Below are positions 25,213 to 33,102 of a DNA stretch of 39,979 nucleotides, piece by piece (within the stretch, counting starts at the first letter, position 1; each line of letters starts with the position of its first letter). The stretch is from the NCBI GenBank assembly GCA_013151965.1, contig JAADHF010000055.1, positions 1-39,979 on the forward strand. The letters run 5' to 3'. The notes under the pieces were generated by a model that saw only the letters and a list, made by a program, of their open reading frames with translations, made no database searches and was not told the DNA's origin. Source of the DNA: Spirochaetota bacterium (GTDB taxonomy: Bacteria; Spirochaetota; Spirochaetia; SZUA-6). The translations under genes and the position numbers were made by a program.

Positions 25213-25244
25213 TTATTGGACTTCGTTTTTAAAGAGGGATAATA

Positions 25245-26558
25245 TTGTTGAGTTTTAATAAATATAATATTTCGGCTGCAATTCTGGCTTTAATGATTGT
25301 TCTTGGTTTTTCATCCTGTGCCGTTAAAATTTTAGGATACGGGGTTGTTCTGTGGGCAGAAAAGGGCATTCCTTTTAAAACCGGGACTGTATTAAAGATT
25401 AATGACGAATCCAGAATCAGAAAAACATACATAATCGAAATAAGCCGGAAAGAAAAATATGAAATCCCCATCCGGAATCTGAAACTCTTTGACAGTAAAG
25501 AACAAGCTTACCAGTTTGCCGATTCGTATAAACCCGACTATTTAAAATTCGGTTTTTCCCTGCATGACGGCCTTCCTATCAGGGAAAAACCAAAGGCCAA
25601 TTCTCCGAGACTGTACAAGTTAAGAAAAGGGGAGGTCGTAAAAATCTTAAGACGCGGGAAGAGCAGGGTAAGCGTCGGGAGCTATGATGATTACTGGTAC
25701 TATGTGCTTGCTAAAGACGGAACAGCCGGGTATTGTTTCGGCCATTTCCTGCGGACATTCTCTACGGAAGGTGATCCCTTAAAAAAAGTAGCTCAGCTTA
25801 TGTCTCAGGATCCGATGCTGGATATATTGCTTAAGAATGTGTGGAGACCGGAATACTACAGAGAAATGCTGGACAGAAACCATATAGACCTTAAGAAATT
25901 TCGTGTGGATATCGGACTGTTTCCTGACCCTGAAAACAAATATGTTAAACTCGTAACGGATAAGTATTCTCTTTCTTTTAATTACAGCGCAATAGAAAAG
26001 GTCGGAGGGAATCACTATGCTTTTAAAGGCACTGATCTGAGGGTTGCAATGTATGGTAAAAGCAAAGCTGTTATCAGTTACAAGGTTGGGAATCAGAATA
26101 TCAGTGCCGTTTACTTTATAATAATTAAGAATATACAGAATGTCATAGAAACCGAATTAACCAGACGTGATAACCTGTTTGCCGGGCTGCTTGCACATGG
26201 AGATAGACTTATCAGTGATTTTTACGGAACTATTAATTTACTGGAAGGACGGCGGTTTAAATGGACCGGTTTCGATAAACTAAAGGGTATTGTTTTAAAA
26301 CAGGATGTCAGAGGGACCGGAATGATTGATTTTCCGTATTTTTTATCTAATAGTTTAAAAACAAAGTACGACGGCATTATTGCATTTAAATTCGATGATC
26401 TTAAGCAGGGAAAAAGCATTGATTTTCTTTATAAGATATTTAACAATGGTATACGGCTTGTTTTTATTAAGAGAAAAGAGATAAAAGATTTAGAGGTAAT
26501 TGGCGTGGAAGCATCGGCTTTAGTTATGTATTTTAAGTTTTCCGGCGGACAGGAGTAA
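25245..26558 (+). CDS. SH3-domain lipoprotein
   Basis: The 437-residue protein starts at TTG (GAGGGA six bases upstream) and has a lipoprotein signal ending in FSSC. An SH3-like module (about 100-165) contains LPIREKPKANSPRLYKLRKGE and the DDYWYYVLAKDGTAGYCFG segment typical of bacterial SH3_3 domains. Residues 165-437 are unrecognised. Such envelope proteins often bind peptidoglycan or are shared among spirochaete lipoproteins. The following mutase gene starts two bases after its stop, so the genes are co-transcribed. Confidence 0.78.
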   Translation: MLSFNKYNISAAILALMIVLGFSSCAVKILGYGVVLWAEKGIPFKTGTVLKINDESRIRKTYIIEISRKEKYEIPIRNLKLFDSKEQAYQFADSYKPDYLKFGFSLHDGLPIREKPKANSPRLYKLRKGEVVKILRRGKSRVSVGSYDDYWYYVLAKDGTAGYCFGHFLRTFSTEGDPLKKVAQLMSQDPMLDILLKNVWRPEYYREMLDRNHIDLKKFRVDIGLFPDPENKYVKLVTDKYSLSFNYSAIEKVGGNHYAFKGTDLRVAMYGKSKAVISYKVGNQNISAVYFIIIKNIQNVIETELTRRDNLFAGLLAHGDRLISDFYGTINLLEGRRFKWTGFDKLKGIVLKQDVRGTGMIDFPYFLSNSLKTKYDGIIAFKFDDLKQGKSIDFLYKIFNNGIRLVFIKRKEIKDLEVIGVEASALVMYFKFSGGQE

Positions 26559-26560
26559 TT

Positions 26561-27901
26561 ATGGGAATTTTTAAAACCTACGATATAAGAGGAATCTATG
26601 GAAGCGAAATTGATACGGATACGGCATACAAAATAGGAAGGGCATTTGCACGGTTTTTAAACAGCCCTTCATATATGGCAGGCTACGATGCACGTCTTCA
26701 TTCAAAGGAAATGTACGATGCGGTAATCGAAGGATTGCTGGACGAGGGCAGGGATGTAACCGGAATCGGCTTATGCAGTACACCTCTGCTGCATTTTTCT
26801 CAAATTAAGGGTGGGTTTGGCGGCGGCATAATGGTTACCGCTTCGCATAATCCTCCGGAATATCACGGTTTTAAGTTATACGACGGCATAGGCGGTTCTG
26901 TGAGTTATACAAAGGGCTTAAAGGAGATAGAAGAGATTGCAGCTTCCGGATTCGGAAAACCAGCAGTAAAAAAAGGAACTTTATCTGAACGGGTAACAAT
27001 AGATGAATATGTTGATTTTATTGCAGAACAGGCGGCAGAGGCGGATTATAATCAGAAAATTGTTATAGATCCTTCCAATGGTTCTTCGGGAATGGTTTAC
27101 AAGCTTCTTTCGGAAAAACTGAACCTTAACATAAGTTTTATAAATGAAAAGCCGGATGGGAATTTTCCCAATCACAGCCCCAATCCTCTTAAAGAAGAGA
27201 GCAGTAAACAAATAGCGGCGGCTGTAAAGAAAACAGGTGCTGATTTCGGCGCGATATTCGACGGCGACGGTGACAGAGTATTGTTTGTCGATGAACGCGG
27301 CGAGAGAATAGAAAACTATTTTATCTCTGCGCTTATAGCTGAACAGCTTCTTAAGAAATCGCCGGGCTCGGCAATTGTCTATGACCTGATTTCTTCACGG
27401 GTGCTCCCTGAAAGGATAACGGAAGACGGAGGGAAACCTGTCATATCCAGAGTGGGGTACACATTTGTCTACGATGCCATGGTGGCTGAACATGCAATAT
27501 TCGGAAGTGAAACTTCGGGACATGTTTATTTTAAGGTGAGCGACAGTTACTACACCGAATCAGCGGCTTATGCTGTTATAATGCTTTTAAATCTTCTTAA
27601 CAAGAAAAAAGAAAAACTCTCCGCACTGATTGCTCCGATGGCGGCAAAGTACTATCAATCCGAAGAAATTAATATAAGAATAGAGGATAAGGAAAAGGCC
27701 CTGCTTACAGTGGAGAATTATTTTAAGGGTGCACGGATAAGCAGGCTCGACGGGATAGGTGTTGGTTTTGATGATGTATGGTTCAACATCAGGGCAAGCA
27801 ATACCGAGCCGGTCTTAAGGATAAGACTGGAAGGAAGGGATAGAAAAACTGTTAATGAAAAAAGGGATTTAATACTTAAAATGCTTGGCACTTCGGAGTA
27901 G
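26561..27901 (+). CDS. manB: Phosphomannomutase/phosphoglucomutase
   Basis: The 446-residue alpha-D-phosphohexomutase has the active serine S95 in TASHNPPE, the metal loop FDGDGDR with D234, D236 and D238, the sugar-binding GSETSGH and the phosphate-binding RASNTEPVLR. It interconverts hexose 6- and 1-phosphates. The motif form fits PMM/PGM rather than GlmM. The ATG has GGAG about six bases upstream. Its product could feed the nucleotide sugar for the glucosyltransferase encoded two genes downstream; that link is inference. Confidence 0.92.
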   Translation: MGIFKTYDIRGIYGSEIDTDTAYKIGRAFARFLNSPSYMAGYDARLHSKEMYDAVIEGLLDEGRDVTGIGLCSTPLLHFSQIKGGFGGGIMVTASHNPPEYHGFKLYDGIGGSVSYTKGLKEIEEIAASGFGKPAVKKGTLSERVTIDEYVDFIAEQAAEADYNQKIVIDPSNGSSGMVYKLLSEKLNLNISFINEKPDGNFPNHSPNPLKEESSKQIAAAVKKTGADFGAIFDGDGDRVLFVDERGERIENYFISALIAEQLLKKSPGSAIVYDLISSRVLPERITEDGGKPVISRVGYTFVYDAMVAEHAIFGSETSGHVYFKVSDSYYTESAAYAVIMLLNLLNKKKEKLSALIAPMAAKYYQSEEINIRIEDKEKALLTVENYFKGARISRLDGIGVGFDDVWFNIRASNTEPVLRIRLEGRDRKTVNEKRDLILKMLGTSE

Positions 27902-27907
27902 GAAGAT

Positions 27908-29110
27908 GTGCAGGCTGATGACAGTATGAAAAAAAATATATGGAATCTGGATGAAATAGTAGAAAAACTCCCTGAGTATATAGAGACACTGAAAGAGGTC
28001 AGCGAAGTTCTGCTCTCCAATCTTATCATGGCGGGAGAGATACCTGCACCGACATTTAAAGAATCGAAGCGGGTGGAGTTTATACTGGACAGATTTACCG
28101 AAGCGGAACTTCAAAATTCTTCCACCGATGAAGTCGGGAATGCCGTTGCAATTCTTCCGGGAGCAGAAGGCAAAGAAAATATTCTTATTGTCGCTCATAC
28201 CGATACGCTGTATTCCGAAAAAGTAGATCATACACTTACGATTCAGCCGAATTTTGTAATAGGCCCCGGTGTGGGGGACAATTCGCTTGGTCTTGCTGTC
28301 ATAATGACACTTCCGTTTATCTTAGAGCATCTCGGGATTACGCTTGATTCGAATCTGATCCTGCTGGCTGCGTCGAGAAGTCTGGGAAGGGGAGACCTCG
28401 AAGGGTTAAGGTTTTTTCTCTCCAATACGGATATTCCCATTATTGCCGGTGTTTCCATCGAGGGTGTTCAGCTTGGAAGGCTCAGTTATTCCTCTATCGG
28501 AATGATCCGCGGAGAAATATCCTGTACAGTGCCGGAGGAGTATGACTGGTCCAGATTCGGATCCGTAGGTTCTATTGTGACAATAAACGAGGTAATTAAT
28601 CAGATTCTCGAAATTCCGATCCCGAAGAGGCCCAAAACAACGATTGTATTTAATTCGATCGAAAGCGGAACGGGGAAATTCTCTAAAATTCCGAAATCGG
28701 CATTTCTACGGTTCGAGATCCGCAGTGAGTCCGATGATATGGTGCATGAAATATATCAGCGCATCGAGGATATTACAGCCGATATTTCCTATCGTTCCGG
28801 TGATGAGGTTTCACTGACAATTTACTCCAAGAGAAGGCCCGGCGGCATAGAGTTTTCTCACCCCCTTACCAGAAATGTGCGCAGTATAATGCGGTCGTTA
28901 AGGATAAAACCGAGAATATCGCCCAGTACTTCCGAACTATCCGCATTTATAGACCAGAAAATACCTGCCATTACCCTTGGAATTACAAAGGGCGACAGGC
29001 TGGATGATGACAGAGAAAGTATAGAAATCGAACCGATTTTTACAGGTCTTGCACAGTTAGTTGCATTACTCCTTGCGATTGACGGAGGGCAGTGTGTCGA
29101 CAATAAATAA
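27908..29110 (+). CDS. M20-fold protein lacking catalytic glutamates
   Basis: The 400-residue protein aligns with M20 peptidases. It keeps H97 and D99 (VAHTDT) and D124 (GVGDNS). Where active enzymes read DEE with the general base and a metal ligand, it reads S156-R157 (AASRSLGRG), and the final metal histidine motif is absent (GITKGDR). It is thus probably not a working peptidase. It may bind a peptide or acyl-amino acid, or use another chemistry. The start GTG 27908 has AGGAAG just upstream, and ATG 27926 is an alternative. It overlaps gpgS by 17 bases and lies seven bases after manB, which implies a shared role. Confidence 0.7.
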   Translation: MQADDSMKKNIWNLDEIVEKLPEYIETLKEVSEVLLSNLIMAGEIPAPTFKESKRVEFILDRFTEAELQNSSTDEVGNAVAILPGAEGKENILIVAHTDTLYSEKVDHTLTIQPNFVIGPGVGDNSLGLAVIMTLPFILEHLGITLDSNLILLAASRSLGRGDLEGLRFFLSNTDIPIIAGVSIEGVQLGRLSYSSIGMIRGEISCTVPEEYDWSRFGSVGSIVTINEVINQILEIPIPKRPKTTIVFNSIESGTGKFSKIPKSAFLRFEIRSESDDMVHEIYQRIEDITADISYRSGDEVSLTIYSKRRPGGIEFSHPLTRNVRSIMRSLRIKPRISPSTSELSAFIDQKIPAITLGITKGDRLDDDRESIEIEPIFTGLAQLVALLLAIDGGQCVDNK

Positions 29111-30071
29111 ATGGTTAAAGGAAAATACATTTCATCATTCGAGATTTCAGAATATCAATGATCTGATAAAGGAAAAGGAAAAACAGGAACTGTCTATTTC
29201 CCTCTGTATTCCGACCTTAAATGAAGAGAAAACGATAGGGAAAGAGATTGTTATTTTTAAATCCGAACTCATAACAAAGTATCCTCTGCTCGATGAAATA
29301 GCGGTTATAGATTCCGGATCTACGGATAACACGCGGGATGTTGCCGGTTCTTTCGGAGCCGATGTGTACCTTGCAAAAGAAATACTGCCTGAGGTAGGGG
29401 CAAAAAAGGGAAAGGGCGAAAATCTGTGGAAGGCAATTTATCAGCTCAAAGGGGATATTATTGTTTATATCGATGCTGATATAAAGAATATCCATCCCCG
29501 TTTTGTTTACGGATTAATAGGACCGCTTCTGTACAGAAAGACCATTCAGTATGTAAAGGCCTTCTATGAAAGACCGCTGACAACTTCGCATGGAGTCCGG
29601 CCTTCAGGGGGAGGGCGTGTAACCGAGATTCTTGTACGTCCGCTCTTTTCCCTGTTTTTTCCGGAGTTATCCGCACTTATTCAGCCGCTGTCCGGTGAGT
29701 ATGCTGTCCGGCGCAGTCTGCTCGAGAAGATACCGTTTCCTATCGGGTATGGAGTGGAGACATCGCACCTTATCGATGTGTATAATATGCTCGGGATGGA
29801 GGCGATTGCTCAGACAGATCTGGATCAGCGGGTACACAGGAATCAGCAGACAAGGGACCTGGGCAGAATGGCTTTCGGAATACTGCAGACAGTACTTTCC
29901 AGGATGAATTCCCTGGGAATTATCAGCGAACTGCCGGCCTTAAATCATACACTCCGGCAGTTTCAGACGGATGATAATATATTCGAAACGGTAGAACACA
30001 ATATACTGGAGGAAGAACGGCCCCCCATGATCGAGATACCTGCATACAGGGAGAAGATGGGATATAAGTGA
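29094..30071 (+). CDS. gpgS: Glucosyl-3-phosphoglycerate synthase (GT2/GT81 type)
   Basis: The 325-residue glycosyltransferase has the family motifs in order: CIPTLNEEKTIG, IDSGSTDNT, the GAKKGKGENLWKA segment, the metal motif YIDADI, IHPRFVYGLIGPLL, GGGRVTE, QPLSGEYA, GYGVETSHLID, and VHRNQ. These are characteristic of GpgS, which joins glucose from a nucleotide sugar to 3-phosphoglycerate. Dephosphorylation yields glucosylglycerate, a compatible solute or a precursor of mannosylglucosylglycerate. The start is GTG 29094 with GGAGGG five bases upstream, inside the end of the M20-like gene. Longer frame starts have no ribosome site. No phosphatase (GpgP) gene is beside it. Confidence 0.88.
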   Translation: MSTINKWLKENTFHHSRFQNINDLIKEKEKQELSISLCIPTLNEEKTIGKEIVIFKSELITKYPLLDEIAVIDSGSTDNTRDVAGSFGADVYLAKEILPEVGAKKGKGENLWKAIYQLKGDIIVYIDADIKNIHPRFVYGLIGPLLYRKTIQYVKAFYERPLTTSHGVRPSGGGRVTEILVRPLFSLFFPELSALIQPLSGEYAVRRSLLEKIPFPIGYGVETSHLIDVYNMLGMEAIAQTDLDQRVHRNQQTRDLGRMAFGILQTVLSRMNSLGIISELPALNHTLRQFQTDDNIFETVEHNILEEERPPMIEIPAYREKMGYK

Positions 30072-30185
30072 TGGGGCAGACCCGAAGAACTTGCAGGTAC
30101 GGCGGTATTTCCGGCATCACGGGCATCGGATTTTATCAATGGCCGGATTATCTATGCGGACGGCGGAATGCCGGCAGGCCTTTGA
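30072..30185 (+). pseudogene. C-terminal remnant of a short-chain dehydrogenase (SDR)
   Basis: Directly after the gpgS stop and in the same frame, the sequence reads WGRPEELAGTAVF, then SRASDFINGR and IIYADGGMPAGL before TGA at 30183-30185. This is the conserved C-terminus of classical SDR enzymes: a WGxPEEhA segment, LASxxAxxhTG and a DGG tail. There is no cofactor site or start codon. The end overlaps the convergent M50 gene, whose last residues are coded by its reverse strand. It is the tail of a lost enzyme fused by deletion, or less likely a read-through extension. Confidence 0.75.
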
Positions 30186-30925
30186 TCCCCGGTAATTTTT
30201 TTAACTTTTCCGTATGAAAAACTAAAGGCAAGGTAAAACATAACTACACTGATAATCACCCATGTTGTATATATTATAACAGAGGGTATTCCGGTGATCC
30301 TTGAAAGAAGGGTAGCATCGTTTGTAGTTGTCCTTATAAAGTCCAGAAAATCGTAGATGGAATACATGACACACATCATGCCGATAAAATCTGTTATGTA
30401 GGCGGAGAATTTAAAATCTTTTAAAAAAAGAAAAAGAAATACCGTTCCCGTAATAAAGCCGTAGAGCATTCCGAATCTGTTCCGGACAAAAAAAAGTGTG
30501 GACAGCAGAAGTGTCAGAGCGATTGCAAAGAGAAATACTTTTTTAAATTTTTTTGTATAACTTGCGGCTATCATCAATGAGCCGATCAAAGCTGTACCTA
30601 AATATCCTGCGGAGTAGACAATCACGGGAAGTCCGCCGGAAACAAATGTAACGCCGCTTTCCATGGAGGTTACCTCTATATTCCTTACGTGTCCTCCTGT
30701 CAGCAAAGCTGCCGCGGCATGGCTGGTCTCATGGAGAAAAACAACGAGTATCTTAAAAAATCTAACGACAGAGGTATTCCAGAAGAGGAATATGATTAAG
30801 GCAAGTGTTATATTCCGGATAACCCATGTGAGTTTTTTATTATTTTTAAGTTCCATATTGAGTGGGGGTAGTATATACAACCTCCGGAATATAGTATAGA
30901 GAGAAGAGAGCAGGATAAAGAACAC
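30152..30925 (-). CDS. M50-like integral membrane zinc metalloprotease
   Basis: The 257-residue protein has six or so hydrophobic segments and the zinc motif HETSH in VVFLHETSHAAAALLTGGHV (about 64-68), matching the M50B-type peptidase family. The family's second motif is not obvious. It probably works in the inner membrane, perhaps in intramembrane cleavage or as a transporter-like relative. The start is uncertain: GTG 30925 and ATG 30856 (residue 24) both lack a good ribosome site, although a GGAGG lies near 30873. Its last 11 codons read through the reverse of the SDR remnant, so the original tail may have been replaced. Confidence 0.72.
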   Translation of the reverse strand: MFFILLSSLYTIFRRLYILPPLNMELKNNKKLTWVIRNITLALIIFLFWNTSVVRFFKILVVFLHETSHAAAALLTGGHVRNIEVTSMESGVTFVSGGLPVIVYSAGYLGTALIGSLMIAASYTKKFKKVFLFAIALTLLLSTLFFVRNRFGMLYGFITGTVFLFLFLKDFKFSAYITDFIGMMCVMYSIYDFLDFIRTTTNDATLLSRITGIPSVIIYTTWVIISVVMFYLAFSFSYGKVKKITGDQRPAGIPPSA

Positions 30926-30936
30926 TTTCAGGGCAA

Positions 30937-30965
30937 TTGAAAAAGAAATAGAATTCTGTTATTTT
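30937..30965 (+). promoter_or_regulatory. Promoter positioned for leaderless transcription of the small Cys gene
   Basis: TTGAAA (30937-30942) and TATTTT (30960-30965) are 17 bases apart. The A of ATG 30972 lies seven bases after the -10, exactly where transcription would begin. No Shine-Dalgarno sequence precedes the ATG. Confidence 0.5.
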
Positions 30966-30971
30966 AACTGC

Positions 30972-31145
30972 ATGAATATAAGATTTAGTTCGCGCGGAAA
31001 TGGAGCATGCCCGTTCTGCAGAAAGAAGGGGAAATGTCTTATAATGAATAAAATACAGGAAGCGGTAAAGGATATTCGGGATTCGGATGCTGCCGGCATG
31101 GAAATTGTTATTTACAGCTGTCCGGGTTTTGAGGAAATATTTTGA
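30972..31145 (+). CDS. 57-residue Cys-rich protein upstream of prfA
   Basis: The ORF begins at ATG 30972 and ends at TGA 31143-31145. It contains C13, C16 and C22 (C-x2-C-x5-C) near the N-terminus and C50 near the C-terminus in YSCPGFEE. The middle (26-45) is helical and charged. Its stop overlaps the TTG start of prfA, and the prfA ribosome site GAGG lies in its last codons, so translation is coupled. Composition and codon use match the neighbours. The role is unknown; zinc or Fe-S binding is possible. Confidence 0.6.
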   Translation: MNIRFSSRGNGACPFCRKKGKCLIMNKIQEAVKDIRDSDAAGMEIVIYSCPGFEEIF

Positions 31146-32221
31146 AACACTTAAAGAACAAACTCGATGGTATCGTTGGACGTTTTGAAGAAATTCAGAA
31201 ACTCATATCGGATCCCGATGTTATAAGAGACAACAACAGGTATAAAGCTCTCACCCAGGAATATTCGGGTCTTCAGAATATTGTGGAAGAGTACAGAAAT
31301 CTATTGGGCATAGAAAATGAAATAGAGAATACCGGCGGACTTGTACAGGAGGCCGGTGATCCTGATATGAAGGAATTCGTGCGGCAGGAATTAAAGGATC
31401 TGGAGAAGGCAAGAGAAGAATCCGTACGGAGATTAAAGTTCTTAATGATACCGAAAGATCCTCTCGATCTTAAGAATATTATTATGGAAATCAGGGCAGG
31501 AACAGGCGGAGAGGAAGCTGCGCTTTTTGTGGCCGATCTTTTTAGAATGTATTCCCATTATTCTGAGTCCAAAAAATGGAAGATAGAAATCCTGTCAGCC
31601 AACGAGACCGGTATAGGGGGATTTAAGGAAATTATCTTCTCGGTAACGGGAAAGAGTGTTTATGAGAATCTGCGCTATGAAAGCGGTGTTCACAGGGTGC
31701 AGAGAGTGCCTGCAACGGAATCCGGGGGGAGGATACATACCTCTGCCGTAACTGTAGCCGTGCTTCCGGAAGCCGAAGAAACGGAAATAGATCTAAGTCC
31801 GGAAGATTTAAGGATAGATGTATACAGATCCTCAGGTCCCGGCGGACAGAGTGTAAATACCACGGATTCCGCAGTAAGGATAACGCATATCGCGACCGGT
31901 ATGGTCGTAACCTGTCAGGATGAAAAATCTCAGCATAAAAACAAAGCCAAAGCCTTAAGGGTTTTAAGAGCCCGTCTTTACGAGATGGAAGAAAAAAAGA
32001 AACAGCAGGAACGCTCAAAGGCACGGAGAAGTCAGATTGGTTCGGGAGACCGCTCCGAACGTATACGCACTTACAACTTCCCTCAAAACCGGGTAACCGA
32101 TCATAGAATCAATCTGACTCTATACCGGCTGGAAGAGGTTCTTCAGGGAGCCCTGGATGAAATAATAGGAGCTCTTAAGATCAATGCACGGGAGGAGTAT
32201 TTAAAACTTGAACTATCATGA
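31142..32221 (+). CDS. prfA: Peptide chain release factor 1
   Basis: The 359-residue protein has the codon-recognition motif PAT (190-192) in HRVQRVPATESGGRIHTSA and the catalytic GGQ (234-236) in SSGPGGQSVNTTDS. It ends translation at UAA and UAG. PAT rather than SPF marks RF1. It starts at TTG 31142 with GAGG seven bases upstream, overlapping the stop of the small Cys gene. The next gene, prmC, methylates its GGQ glutamine and overlaps it by four bases. Confidence 0.97.
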   Translation: MKHLKNKLDGIVGRFEEIQKLISDPDVIRDNNRYKALTQEYSGLQNIVEEYRNLLGIENEIENTGGLVQEAGDPDMKEFVRQELKDLEKAREESVRRLKFLMIPKDPLDLKNIIMEIRAGTGGEEAALFVADLFRMYSHYSESKKWKIEILSANETGIGGFKEIIFSVTGKSVYENLRYESGVHRVQRVPATESGGRIHTSAVTVAVLPEAEETEIDLSPEDLRIDVYRSSGPGGQSVNTTDSAVRITHIATGMVVTCQDEKSQHKNKAKALRVLRARLYEMEEKKKQQERSKARRSQIGSGDRSERIRTYNFPQNRVTDHRINLTLYRLEEVLQGALDEIIGALKINAREEYLKLELS

Positions 32222-33102
32222 ACATTCGATCCGTACTGCGCACAGGTTACTCCACTCTCTCCGGCGCGAAGGCGGATACTCCGATGCTGGATGCAGTTGT
32301 TTTGCTTGCCGAAGCTGCCGGGCTTACAAAGGAGAAGTTAATAGCTTCTTTTCCCGGGGAAATCGATGAGAAAAGTTACAGCAGGTTTAAACACTTTCTC
32401 GACTTACGCTGTTCCGGCCAGCCTGTTTCGTATATTCTAAACAGAAAAGAGTTTTACGGCCTTGAATTCTACGTGGACTCAAGAGTCCTTGTGCCGCGTC
32501 CGGATACCGAAACGCTTGTGGAAGCGGTATTGGAAATGGTAGCCTGCGACGATTCGCTTACGGATGTCCTCGATATATGTACGGGTTCGGGATGTGTGGC
32601 AATTACCCTTAAATATATTAATAAAGATCTTAAGGTTTCCGCATCCGATATATCCGGTGATGCTCTTAAGGTTTTTAAAAAGAACTGCATTAATATACTC
32701 GGTTATACACTGCCGGTTTATGAATCCGATCTTTTTAGCGGCATTACTGAAAAATATGATATTATTGCGGGAAATCCGCCGTATCTGTTTGATGATGAGG
32801 TTCATAAGTTAAAAAAACTCAACTGGCCGGAACCGGAACTGGCACTTTCCGGCGGGAAAAACGGTACCGGGATTGCGAATAGAATTATCCGGGATGCCGT
32901 ACATTATTTAAATACAGGCGGTTATCTGATAATGGAGGCTGCAGAACCGCAGATGGCGGAATTGTATGGTTTGATGGATTTAAACGGTTATGATAATATC
33001 CGCATAAGGAATGATCTTGCAGGGCGGAAACGGGTTATCTGCGGAAGAGTTAAGAAAGGCGGACGGTATCCGGCAGACCGGCAGGAGACAGCGGGAAAAT
33101 GA
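32218..33102 (+). CDS. prmC: Release factor glutamine methyltransferase PrmC (HemK)
   Basis: The 294-residue methyltransferase has the N-terminal helical domain, LVPRPDTETLVEA (91-103), the SAM loop DICTGSGC (119-126) and the catalytic NPPY (186-189). It methylates the glutamine of the GGQ motif in RF1 and RF2. ATG overlaps the prfA stop (ATGA), and its own stop overlaps rel by four bases, so all are translationally coupled. The C-terminal tail (KKGGRYPADRQETAGK) is short and polar. Confidence 0.96.
   Translation: MNIRSVLRTGYSTLSGAKADTPMLDAVVLLAEAAGLTKEKLIASFPGEIDEKSYSRFKHFLDLRCSGQPVSYILNRKEFYGLEFYVDSRVLVPRPDTETLVEAVLEMVACDDSLTDVLDICTGSGCVAITLKYINKDLKVSASDISGDALKVFKKNCINILGYTLPVYESDLFSGITEKYDIIAGNPPYLFDDEVHKLKKLNWPEPELALSGGKNGTGIANRIIRDAVHYLNTGGYLIMEAAEPQMAELYGLMDLNGYDNIRIRNDLAGRKRVICGRVKKGGRYPADRQETAGK

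Noticed and set aside
29061-29093. Longer start of gpgS
   Set aside because: No ribosome site upstream; GTG 29094 has GGAGGG at good spacing.
31632-32024. 130-residue minus-strand frame inside prfA
   Set aside because: Antisense of the conserved GGQ region of RF1; no ribosome site.
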